From: an uncultured Acidimicrobiales bacterium
Lineage (GTDB): Bacteria > Actinomycetota > Acidimicrobiia > Acidimicrobiales > SZUA-35
Reading direction: 5' to 3'
DNA length: 37,198 nt
Assembly (NCBI GenBank): GCA_937981915.1
Contig: CALJMD010000004.1
Coordinates: forward strand, 1 to 37,198
This document shows positions 23,461 to 31,173 of this stretch, in pieces. Under the pieces are notes generated by a model, which saw nothing but the letters and a program-made list of their open reading frames with translations, had not been told where the DNA came from and made no database searches. The position numbers and the translations under genes are program-made. Numbering within the stretch: position 1 is the first letter of the stretch; each line of letters opens with the position of its first letter.

Positions 23461-23763
23461 ATGGAACTCACAACCGAACTGATCATCGCTCTCATGGTCG
23501 TCGGAAATCTGATACTTCTCGGACTGGGCTACGTTTCGTGGCGTCTCATCTTCGGAACGCCACGCCCTGCGGTGCCGATGCAACAACAGCAGGCAAGCCC
23601 CGGCCCGGTGGAACGCGACGTTTGGGAGTCTTCGGTGCCGACGGAGCCGGTGGACCAATCGGAGCTCGATCCTCTCGCCGGTCTCTTCCGATATGACAGC
23701 TGGCATGCCGAAGAACAGACGGCCGGTGACCCTCGCTTCGGCGACGCCGGCGGGGTGCGCTAG
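23461..23763 (+). CDS. Small single-pass membrane protein of unknown function, first in rightward operon
   Basis: 100 residues from ATG 23461, with AGGGGA 8 nt upstream; the TTG two codons earlier is less likely. The N-terminus (MELTTELIIALMVVGNLILLGLGYVSWRLIF) is a single TM helix, and a ~65-residue Pro/Gln/acidic cytoplasmic-type tail follows with no motif that I know. The stop TAG is 3 bp before the asnB-like start, so it is co-transcribed with that gene. I infer an accessory or assembly subunit for the polysaccharide machinery. No family was recognised. Confidence 0.65.
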   Translation: MELTTELIIALMVVGNLILLGLGYVSWRLIFGTPRPAVPMQQQQASPGPVERDVWESSVPTEPVDQSELDPLAGLFRYDSWHAEEQTAGDPRFGDAGGVR

Positions 23764-23766
23764 CTC

Positions 23767-25653
23767 ATGTGCGGAATCTCAGGAATCCACCGTCGAGACG
23801 GCGGTCCAGTGCAACCGGCCCTCCTGCGGCGGATGGCGGACTCGCTGGTGCACCGCGGTCCCGATGATGCTGGCTACCACAACGGTCCGGGCATCGGCTT
23901 CGGGTTCCGGCGGCTCTCAATTGTTGATCTAGAGGGCGGAAATCAGCCGCTTTCCAGCCACGGCAGCGTCTTTGTTCTCGGAAATGGCGAGATCTACAAC
24001 CATGCTGCCATCCGAGAGGAATTGGTATCCGAGGGCTACCGATTCAGCACCAATTCTGATATGGAAGTCGTCGCTCACGGCTATCACCGGTGGGGCGAAC
24101 GCGTCGTCGAACGTCTCAACGGAATGTTTGCGTTGGCCATCTGGGACGCGGTCGAGGAGCGCCTGGTCCTGGCCCGCGACCACTTGGGGATCAAGCCGCT
24201 CTACTATGGCGAAGCCGGGGGTGTGGTCCGATTCGGATCCGAAATCCGGGCAATCCTGGCCGACCCTGACATCGAGCGGCAGGTCGATCCGGATGCTGTT
24301 CGCCTGCTTCTGCACTTCGGCTACGTTCCGGCACCTCACACCCTGGTGGCCGGGCTGAAAAAGCTTCGTCCCGGGCACCTGTTGGTGTCGGACCGAGACG
24401 GTAGTCGAGTCAGCAGATTCTGGCATCCCGTCCCACAGGATGGGGGCCGACTCGATTTCGGCCAGGCTGTCGATCGCTACGCCGATCTGGTTGGTCAAGC
24501 TGTCGACCGGCAGCTCCTCGGCGATGTTCCCATTGGCCTGCTGTTGTCCGGTGGGGTCGACTCGTCGTACGTTCTGGATGAAATGGCCAAGTCGACAGAC
24601 GAGCAAATTCGTACCTTCTCCGTCGGCTTCGGATCAGAATTTGAATACGACGAGCTGGCCGTCGCCCGGCAAACAGCTGAGCGATACGGCACTCAACACC
24701 ATGAGCTTCAACTCCAGTTTGACTCGTTTGAGAATATCTATCAGCAAACAATGTGGCATCTAGAAGAACCAGTGTTGTCGCAGAGCACGTTTGCGTTTCA
24801 TCTGTTAACAGCCGAAGTTCGAAAGCATGTCAAAGTTGTACTGACCGGGCAGGGGGCGGACGAACTGTGGGCCGGATACGACCGGTACATGGCCGAACGT
24901 TACGCCGCTCCTGTGCGGTGGCTGCTCGGCTCATCGGCGTTCGGAACCGCGGCCGGAGCGACGTCTCGAACCCAGCGACTGGCTCGTGCAGCGCAGTCGC
25001 TCGGGCATAGTGATCCGGTCACCCGATTCGCCGCCATCCACCAGGTGTTCGCTCCCGAAGACCTTGGTTCTGGCCTGGGGGTGAGCGGCTCGGATGCTCG
25101 GGCCGAGGACGTCATCGAGTACTGGCAGCAACCGGTGGCCGACCTCGGCGACCTGGATCAGTTGCTTCACATCGACGTCCGAATGTCGTTAGCCGACGAT
25201 CTACTGTTCTACGGCGACAAGTTGTCAATGGCCAACTCGGTGGAGGCCAGAGTGCCGCTGCTCGACCGTGAGGTCGTCGAGTTTGTCGAGTCGCTGCCTG
25301 CCGAATTCAAGCTGCGGGGACGAACCGGCAAGCTCGGTCACAAGGCGGCGGCGGCCAAACGAGTTGCACCTGATGTAATCAAACGTCGAAAGCTCGGGTT
25401 CGCGACCCCGGTCGACCGGTGGTTCGCCACTGAGCTCGTCCCGGCATTGGAGCGGACGGTCTTGGCTTCCGACTCATGGTGCGAACGACACCTTGATCCC
25501 ACAGTCCTTAAAGGCCTCGTGGACGACCACGTGGCGGGGCGACGCAACAACCGGCGGCAGCTGACCACGCTTTTGTCGTTCGAGTACGCCTGTCAGCAAC
25601 TGTTCGACGGTGCCCATCCGGACACCACACAACCTGTTGGAGTCTCAAAATGA
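23767..25653 (+). CDS. asnB: Asparagine synthase (glutamine-hydrolysing)-like amidotransferase
   Basis: A 628-residue class II glutamine amidotransferase. MCGISGIHRRDGG puts the nucleophile Cys at residue 2. LVHRGPDDAG, RRLSIVDLEGGNQPL and GNGEIYNH complete the glutaminase domain (1-200). SGGVDSS (261-267) is the ATP pyrophosphatase motif of the synthetase domain, followed by LTGQGADELWAGY and the YGDKLSMANSVEARVPLLD segment. Canonical AsnB makes asparagine. Copies in polysaccharide loci (similar to WbpS or exosortase-associated amidotransferases) may amidate a uronic acid. This neighbourhood has a nucleotide-sugar dehydrogenase in a 4-nt overlap, which supports that option. Activity on aspartate cannot be excluded. 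Confidence 0.9.
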   Translation: MCGISGIHRRDGGPVQPALLRRMADSLVHRGPDDAGYHNGPGIGFGFRRLSIVDLEGGNQPLSSHGSVFVLGNGEIYNHAAIREELVSEGYRFSTNSDMEVVAHGYHRWGERVVERLNGMFALAIWDAVEERLVLARDHLGIKPLYYGEAGGVVRFGSEIRAILADPDIERQVDPDAVRLLLHFGYVPAPHTLVAGLKKLRPGHLLVSDRDGSRVSRFWHPVPQDGGRLDFGQAVDRYADLVGQAVDRQLLGDVPIGLLLSGGVDSSYVLDEMAKSTDEQIRTFSVGFGSEFEYDELAVARQTAERYGTQHHELQLQFDSFENIYQQTMWHLEEPVLSQSTFAFHLLTAEVRKHVKVVLTGQGADELWAGYDRYMAERYAAPVRWLLGSSAFGTAAGATSRTQRLARAAQSLGHSDPVTRFAAIHQVFAPEDLGSGLGVSGSDARAEDVIEYWQQPVADLGDLDQLLHIDVRMSLADDLLFYGDKLSMANSVEARVPLLDREVVEFVESLPAEFKLRGRTGKLGHKAAAAKRVAPDVIKRRKLGFATPVDRWFATELVPALERTVLASDSWCERHLDPTVLKGLVDDHVAGRRNNRRQLTTLLSFEYACQQLFDGAHPDTTQPVGVSK

Positions 25654-27053
25654 CGAACATCATCACCGGGGACGATCCGGTTTCCGATCTGCTAGCCGGA
25701 CGGGTCCAATCTGCCGCCTCGTCCCGCATCGCCGTCTTCGGTCTCGGCTACGTCGGCACGGTCACCGCTGCCTGCTTCGCCGGGCTTGGACACAACGTGA
25801 TTGGCATCGACACCAACGACGACAAGGTCGCACAATTCGCGCGAGGTGACAGTCCAGTCCTGGAGCCGGGAGTCGAAGAACTCCTGGCTTCAGGACTTGA
25901 ACAAGGTCGGGTCGCCGCTACCAGCAACATTGATGATGCGGTTGCGGGCAGTGATCTTGCCTTGGTTTGTGTGGGAACACCGAGCCTGGCCAACGGCAAC
26001 ATCGATCTGCGCTACATCCTGGCGGTGGCCGCCGACATCGCCGGTGCCCTGCGGCGGTTGGACAAGAGCACTTACACCATTGTGATCCGCAGCACCGTCC
26101 TCCCGGGCAGCGCCGACAAGGTTCGATCAGTGTTGATCGACAATGGCATCGCCCCGCCGAGCCACGACGTGCACGTGGTGGTCAACCCGGAATTTCTACG
26201 TGAGGGGCAAGGGGTGGAGGACTTTCTGCGTCCCCCGCTCATCCTGGTCGGAGCGGACGACGACACAGCCGGCAGCCAGGTCCTGGACCTGTACGACGGT
26301 ATTGTCGCCGACCGCCAACTGGCTCCGACACGAGTGGCGGAACTGGTCAAGTACGCCAACAACAGCTGGCATGCGGTCAAGGTGACCTTCGCCAACGAAA
26401 TTGGCGTGGTGGCCAAAGCCCTCGACGTCGACGGTGTCGAGGTGATGCGGCTTCTGTGTAGCGACGAGAAGTTGAACATTTCGTCGGCCTACATGCGTCC
26501 GGGTTTCGCTTGGGGTGGGTCGTGCCTGCCTAAAGACGTGCGGGCGGTCAACTTTGCCGCCAAGAGCGCCGACGTCGTGGTGCCGATGCTGTCCAGCTTG
26601 TTGCCAAGCAACGGCATTCACACCTCCCGACTCATCGATCTTCTCCTGGAACTCGACAGGAACCGCATTGGTTTCGTCGGCTTGGCGTTCAAGCCGGGAA
26701 CCGATGACCTTAGGGAGAGCGCCATGGTCGAAGTGGTGGAGCGCATGAACGGCAAGGGGTTCTTGTGTCGCATTCATGATCAAGAGTTGATCCCTGACGA
26801 GTTGGTCGGTGGCAACTTGGCCTTCGTCCAAAGCGAGCTGCCGCATCTTGGGCAGCTTATGGATGATGACCTTGAGCAGATGGTGGCCGAGTCGGACGTG
26901 CTTGTGGTGTCCAAAGGGTCGGATCGAGTGAACGCGGTTCTTGCCGCCGCCGGTCGAGGACCGGACTCCGCCAATCCGTTGGCCGTTGTCGACCTGGTCG
27001 GTCTCCCCGACAACGTGCGCAGCGCGGTGTCTTACTACGGGGTGGCATGGTGA
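25650..27053 (+). CDS. Nucleotide-sugar 6-dehydrogenase, closest in motifs to GDP-mannose 6-dehydrogenase
   Basis: A 467-residue protein with GLGYVG (31-36), CVGTPSLANGNIDLRYI, VNPEFLREG, VKYANNSWHAVKVTFANEIG, and SAYMRPGFAWGGSCLPKDVRA with the catalytic Cys at 291. KPGTDDLRESAMVEVVE and a C-terminus ending in GVAW follow. From memory, NNSWHAVKVTFANEIG, YMRPGFAWGGSCLPKDVRA and the aromatic end agree better with AlgD-type GDP-mannose dehydrogenases than with UDP-glucose dehydrogenases. It oxidises C6 of the sugar twice with NAD+ to a uronic acid. The ~25-residue N-terminal extension is not typical. If instead it accepts UDP-GlcNAc it would feed the WlbA/B/C-like enzymes. It overlaps both neighbours. 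Confidence 0.85.
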   Translation: MTNIITGDDPVSDLLAGRVQSAASSRIAVFGLGYVGTVTAACFAGLGHNVIGIDTNDDKVAQFARGDSPVLEPGVEELLASGLEQGRVAATSNIDDAVAGSDLALVCVGTPSLANGNIDLRYILAVAADIAGALRRLDKSTYTIVIRSTVLPGSADKVRSVLIDNGIAPPSHDVHVVVNPEFLREGQGVEDFLRPPLILVGADDDTAGSQVLDLYDGIVADRQLAPTRVAELVKYANNSWHAVKVTFANEIGVVAKALDVDGVEVMRLLCSDEKLNISSAYMRPGFAWGGSCLPKDVRAVNFAAKSADVVVPMLSSLLPSNGIHTSRLIDLLLELDRNRIGFVGLAFKPGTDDLRESAMVEVVERMNGKGFLCRIHDQELIPDELVGGNLAFVQSELPHLGQLMDDDLEQMVAESDVLVVSKGSDRVNAVLAAAGRGPDSANPLAVVDLVGLPDNVRSAVSYYGVAW

Positions 27054-28252
27054 GCGAAGCATCACGTCACGCACTCCTGGTAGTCGAGAACTGCCCTGTC
27101 CCTCACGATCGTCGAGTCTGGAATCAGGCCCGCTCACTGGTAACCGAGGGGTACGACGTCACCGTTATTTCGCCGTCGAGTGATCGGCACGGTCAAGACA
27201 CTGTGCGTGAACGGCGCGACGGCGTGGACATCATCCGCTTTCCTATGCCGTTCGGGGGACCCCGCAAAAAAGACTTTGTCCTTGAGTACGGCTGGGCGAT
27301 GCTGGCCATTCACTTCTTGGCCCTCCGGCTGTGGTTCTCCAAACGGTTCCACATCGTTCACGTCGCCAACCCTCCCGACTTGTTTTTCGGTCTCAAGTGG
27401 ATGTTCGGTTGGCGTGGCGTGAAGTTTGTGTTCGATCAGCACGACCTTGGACCTGAGACGTACCAGAGCAAGTTTGACGAGGAGCGAACCGGGGCGATGC
27501 ACCGGCTCCTGCTGTGGATCGAACAGCGGTCCTACCGGGCCTCCGATGTTGTGGTGGTGACCAACGAAAGCTACCGGGAGCGGGCCGTTGGCCGAGGTGG
27601 AAAGGCCGACGCTGACGTGTTCACGGTCCGCAACAGCCCCGACCCGACGTTGTTTACCCCTCGACAACCGGTGCCCGAGTTGAAGCAGGGCTTTGAACAC
27701 TTGGCGGTGTTTGTCGGGACGATGGGCCACCAAGACGGTGCACACGTCGTTGTCGACACTGCTCACTATGTTCGGTCGACATTGGGACGAACCGACGTGT
27801 TGTTTGTGATGGTCGGGACCGGCGACGCCTTCGATGAAGTTGAACGTCGTCATCGTGAGCTCGAACTCGGTGAAGGTCTGCGACTGACCGGTTTCATTTC
27901 CGACGACGACATGTTGGACTACCTGGCCACCGCCGACGTCGGACTGGCCCCCGACCTTGATAGCCCGCTCAACAACATTTCGACGATGATCAAAACAATG
28001 GACTACATGTCCATGAGCATCCCAGTGGTCAGCTTCGACTTGGTCGAGTCGAAGCGTTCGGCCGGTGACGCTGCGGCCTACGTGCAGGAGAACACACCCG
28101 AAGCGTTCGGCGATGCCGTGGTAGCACTGCTGGACGACGACGCTCGTCGCCGTGAAATGGCCGAGCTTGGACGCACGAGGATCACCGGGGACCTGTCGTG
28201 GGCCAATAGCGCCAAACAGTTGGCCGCGGCGTACGACCGGGCACTCGGCTAG
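27047..28252 (+). CDS. GT4 family (GT-B fold) glycosyltransferase
   Basis: A 401-residue protein, ATG 27047, or GTG 27050 in a GTGA overlap with the dehydrogenase. The N-terminal domain has CPVPHDRRVWNQARSLVTEGYDVTVISP and FDQHDLGPE. The C-terminal domain has AVFVGTMGHQDGAHVVVDTAHYV, LRLTGFISDDDMLDYLATADVGLAPD, and IKTMDYMSMSIPVVSFDLVESK. The last segment takes the place of the E-x7-E nucleotide-binding region of GT4 enzymes. A retaining transfer onto the lipid-linked repeat unit on the cytoplasmic face is likely. It is the only dedicated GT-B transferase in the locus, so other transferases for a longer repeat unit would have to be elsewhere. Confidence 0.87.
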   Translation: MVSEASRHALLVVENCPVPHDRRVWNQARSLVTEGYDVTVISPSSDRHGQDTVRERRDGVDIIRFPMPFGGPRKKDFVLEYGWAMLAIHFLALRLWFSKRFHIVHVANPPDLFFGLKWMFGWRGVKFVFDQHDLGPETYQSKFDEERTGAMHRLLLWIEQRSYRASDVVVVTNESYRERAVGRGGKADADVFTVRNSPDPTLFTPRQPVPELKQGFEHLAVFVGTMGHQDGAHVVVDTAHYVRSTLGRTDVLFVMVGTGDAFDEVERRHRELELGEGLRLTGFISDDDMLDYLATADVGLAPDLDSPLNNISTMIKTMDYMSMSIPVVSFDLVESKRSAGDAAAYVQENTPEAFGDAVVALLDDDARRREMAELGRTRITGDLSWANSAKQLAAAYDRALG

Positions 28253-28265
28253 TGCTCCACAAGAC

Positions 28266-29957
28266 GTGACAGTACGAGGTTGGCCTGTAGACCATCGGTT
28301 CGCCAACAGATGGCGGGTCACGGCCGCCGTCGTGGTGTTGAGTGTCGTGTCCACCGCGTGCGTCGGAACCTCGACAGATGGCGGATCCGCGGCCGGGACC
28401 ACTGTTGTGCTTGCTCCCGATATCGCTGACGGTGGCAACGAGCCGGGGTCCGGTGTCGAGTCGTCCGATGGTGGTTCGTCCACCTCCGAGCAGCCGCCTA
28501 CGCGACCCACGGCCGATAGCGACGGCGGACAGGCAGCAACGTCGCCGGAGCTGCTGGTCGATGTTCTTCCGTACATTGACTGGTCGGGGGCCGGTGCCAG
28601 ACCGGCCGAGTCCGGCGGCACCGTTTCGGTGGTCGACTTCGGGGCGTCGGCCGACGACGGGCAGTCCGACAGCAGCGCCTTCGCTCAGGCCATCAGAGCC
28701 GTTGATCGGTCCGGTGGACTGGTTGGGGTGGTCGAGATTCCACCCGGTCAGTTTCTGCTGACCGAGACACTTGAATTGCCCAGCTTCACCCTGTTGAGAG
28801 GCGCCGGGCGAGACACCATGCTGACCATCGATTTGGGCGGCCGGGCGCAGCAGGGGATCGTGTCCGAGGGACAAACAAGCGATCGCTGGACGAGCTTGCC
28901 CGACGGCGGCCGGATCAGATCGAGTCTGGTTGACGTGGCCGACGTCGGTCCATTCGCACCCGGAACGATTGTGGAGTTCGAACAGGACAACGATGCTGAG
29001 CGAATGAACACCGACCCGGCCTGGGACGTCGATTGGGGGAACGGTTCAGTCGGTGAGCTCGGTCGGGTGGTGGCGGTCGAAGGCAATCGGCTTCGCCTCG
29101 AGAGTGGCTTGAACAGCGACTACCGGCCCGAGCTTGGGGCCAGGGTGCGTGCGGTTCGACCGGTGGAACAGGTTGGCATCGAGTCGATGACGGTTGAACG
29201 GGTGGACGACGGCTTTGACGACACCATTGTCTTTCGTGCTGCCGTTGACGTCTGGCTTGACGATGTTGAAACGCTACGAACCAACTCGGCCCACATCGAA
29301 TTCGTTGAGACCTACCGTTGTTCGGTGACCGACTCGGTGATTCACGGAGCGTCCGACTTCGGCGACGGGGGTCGGGCGTACGGGTTGAGTCTGGCCCGAC
29401 ACGCCACCGACTGCCTGCTTCTAAACAACACCCTGTTCGACCTTCGCCATGCCATCATCATCCAGCTGGGCGCCAGCGGGAACGTGGTGGCCTATAACGA
29501 CGCTAGAGGTTCCGCCGGCTACGAGGATCGCCAGCCACGAGCCGACCTGTCGTTGCACGGGCACTGGCCGCAGGCCAACTTATTTGAGGGCAACATCTTT
29601 GATCGCGTGGTGTTTGCTGACTGGTGGGGGCCGTCGGGACCGGGCAACACGCTGTTCCGTTCGTGCGTAGCCGACTATGTCATCGTGACCGATCACTCCG
29701 ATGACCAGGCGCTGGTGAACAACACCATTGGGCCTGGCGGTTTGAGCGTCGACCCGTCGGTCGAACGGATTCTGTCATCGGGGAATCGGTCGGACCGATC
29801 ACCGGATGATGAGCCACCTTCGGCTGATAACGCCCCTGCTTCTTTGTGGAGCGACGACGCTCCCGATATCGGTCTTGAGGCCTGGCCACCGCTGACCTCA
29901 AACACCGACCCGGGTGATTGCCGACTGCCGGCGTCGGACGCATCACCCTTCGGCTGA
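28266..29957 (+). CDS. Secreted lipoprotein with right-handed beta-helix (pectate-lyase-3-like) domain
   Basis: 563 residues from GTG 28266, just after the GT4 stop. The frame is open further upstream, but only inside that gene. The N-terminus has basic residues, then VTAAVVVLSVVSTAC, a lipobox with the modified Cys at about residue 31. A Gly/Ser/Thr/Pro linker runs to ~125. SVVDFGASADDGQSDSSAFAQAI is the classic start of Pectate_lyase_3 beta-helix domains, with GVVEIPPGQFLL, LRGAGRDTML and later coils (HAIIIQLGASGNVVAYNDARG, NLFEGNIFDRVVFADWWGPSG). Such proteins are polysaccharide lyases, epimerases or trimming hydrolases. Here it would act on the exported glycan at the cell surface. Exact chemistry is unknown. 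Confidence 0.82.
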   Translation: MTVRGWPVDHRFANRWRVTAAVVVLSVVSTACVGTSTDGGSAAGTTVVLAPDIADGGNEPGSGVESSDGGSSTSEQPPTRPTADSDGGQAATSPELLVDVLPYIDWSGAGARPAESGGTVSVVDFGASADDGQSDSSAFAQAIRAVDRSGGLVGVVEIPPGQFLLTETLELPSFTLLRGAGRDTMLTIDLGGRAQQGIVSEGQTSDRWTSLPDGGRIRSSLVDVADVGPFAPGTIVEFEQDNDAERMNTDPAWDVDWGNGSVGELGRVVAVEGNRLRLESGLNSDYRPELGARVRAVRPVEQVGIESMTVERVDDGFDDTIVFRAAVDVWLDDVETLRTNSAHIEFVETYRCSVTDSVIHGASDFGDGGRAYGLSLARHATDCLLLNNTLFDLRHAIIIQLGASGNVVAYNDARGSAGYEDRQPRADLSLHGHWPQANLFEGNIFDRVVFADWWGPSGPGNTLFRSCVADYVIVTDHSDDQALVNNTIGPGGLSVDPSVERILSSGNRSDRSPDDEPPSADNAPASLWSDDAPDIGLEAWPPLTSNTDPGDCRLPASDASPFG

Positions 29958-29980
29958 GTCGAAGCGGTGGTGGCGCGGCC

Positions 29981-31099
29981 CTACGAGCCGGCGACCGGTA
30001 CGTTCCCCGATGACCGCCAGAATGCGCCGTCGGGGAAGAAGGTGGTGTAGTCCGCCGGGAACGAGGTGAATCCCGGTAGCACGTCGAGGTTGCCGCCGTC
30101 GCCGGAACGCTGCACACCCCGTTCGGCGGTCCATCGACCGGAACCGTCGGCGGCCACCAAGTCATCACCCGAACGTTCCAGTTCGACGGTTCGCCCGTCA
30201 ATCAGCCGGGAGTACACGGCCCAGTCGTCGCTGTCGTCGTCGACGGTGACGGCCACCGGTATCCCACCGACGTTGGTGTTGACGACGCCGGCCTGTCGAA
30301 GTTCGCTGACCGGGAACGCCACTGACTCAGAACCGAATTCGACCACGATGGCCATCTGGGCCAGCGCGAACCCGCTCATCCGCGCCGGGGCGTCGAGGGC
30401 GACGGTGTCGGGGTGTCGTTCAAGCCAGTCACCCCATTCGGTCAACGTGGACGCCAACAGGTCCAGCCTGGTCCCGGTCAACGGCCCGAGGATCGCTTCA
30501 CCGATGGGTTGACTCCACACGCTGCCGGTTTCGTGATCGAACCAGGTCATGGCGTTGCCCCATAGATCTCCCTGATTGCCCAATACCAGTGGCCTACCAT
30601 CTACTTCTCGGCGATGGACCATCGCCGTTCCGCACAGCGGTCACCAGGTGACAAACGTCGGAATGCCTCGATGCATGTCGACGACGATCTCTCGCCTGGT
30701 CAGAAACCCGATCGGGTACGCTCTGGCGTCTCCGTCGATCTCGACACCGATGATCAACTCGTCGCTGGGCCAATCAGTGTTTTCGACGGTTCGGAACTTC
30801 GGGGCGTACACCGGGAAGATACCGTCGCGGGGTAGTACCGGGCGATAGCCGTCGGGAAGCGATTCTCCCGCTGCCACCGGATCGAAGAGGTCGGAGGGGA
30901 TTTGGGCAGACGCTCCCTCCCAGCCGTCGGGGTGGAACGAATCCTGCGAGCTGCCAGGCCCGGAGTCGGCGGGAACAAAAACCACTACGGCGATGACCGC
31001 CAGGGCGGCGGCCAACGACACCAGCACGCCAACTGACAATGCCGGGCTAGGGCGGTGTGTCTCATCAAACTCGGGGAGAAACGGGTCGTCGTGAGCCAC
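29981..31099 (-). CDS. Probable selenoprotein: membrane-anchored DUF3179 family protein with in-frame TGA (Sec) at a CxxC position
   Basis: A continuous minus-strand frame of 373 codons from GTG 31099 to the stop ending at 29981. It is broken only by TGA at 30643-30641 (codon 153). Upstream: a cytosolic N-terminus, TM at ~22-45 (LSVGVLVSLAAALAVIAVVVFV), DGIFPVYAPKFRTVENTDW, and IIGVEIDGDARAYPIGFLTRREIVVD. Then GIPTFVTW-[TGA]-PLCGTA, followed by FDHETGSVWSQPIGEAILGPLTG and LTEWGDWLERHPDTVAL. These are DUF3179 landmarks in order, and the family normally reads VTYCPLCG or VTWCPLCN, so TGA replaces the first Cys of CPLC. A SECIS-like hairpin starts 13 nt after it. Both halves are intact and in frame, which argues against simple decay. 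The product would be a 372-residue extracytoplasmic UxxC protein, probably redox- or metal-related. The function of DUF3179 is not known. Confidence 0.85.
30609..30627 (-). promoter_or_regulatory. Candidate bacterial SECIS element
   Basis: On the minus (mRNA) strand the sequence CGGCGATGGTCCATCGCCG forms a perfect 7-bp stem (CGGCGAU/AUCGCCG) with the loop GGUCC. It begins 13 nt after the TGA codon, so the loop starts 20 nt after it. As I recall them, bacterial SECIS elements have an apical loop 16-37 nt after UGA, a G in the first two loop positions, and often GGUC as in E. coli fdhF; all three hold here. The hairpin lies inside coding sequence and must also encode TAMVHRR. A small CCGC/GCGG hairpin directly after the TGA could compete. 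Confidence 0.78.
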
Positions 31100-31107
31100 A
31101 GACCATC

Positions 31108-31124
31108 AACAGGTCAGACCTGTT
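31108..31124. promoter_or_regulatory. Palindrome in the promoter region shared by the selenoprotein and Ni/Co transporter genes
   Basis: AACAGGTCAGACCTGTT has two perfect 7-nt arms and a 3-nt centre. It lies 9-25 bp upstream of the selenoprotein GTG and ~50 bp upstream of the transporter ATG, in a 74-bp divergent gap. It is positioned to control both genes as an operator. It may alternatively form a hairpin in the selenoprotein leader. Confidence 0.5.
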
Positions 31125-31173
31125 CGGCTATTCCCGGTTTGTTGTCATCTGTCGGCGCTAGCTTGATGTTGAC

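Noticed and set aside
26196-27137. A 313-codon open frame on the minus strand.
   Set aside because: It is antisense to the nucleotide-sugar dehydrogenase, which has complete family motifs.
27134-28621. A 495-codon open frame on the minus strand.
   Set aside because: It lies opposite the GT4 gene and the start of the beta-helix lipoprotein, both with clear motifs. Its translation is His/Gln/Val-rich low-complexity sequence without domains, a typical antisense shadow in GC-rich DNA.
29981-31099. Reading the DUF3179 region as two independent genes (29981-30622 and 30641-31099) or as a pseudogene.
   Set aside because: The halves are in the same frame with only six codons (PLCGTA) between the TGA and the second possible ATG. 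Conserved family motifs run through the join, and a SECIS-like hairpin follows the TGA. There is no frameshift and no other stop.
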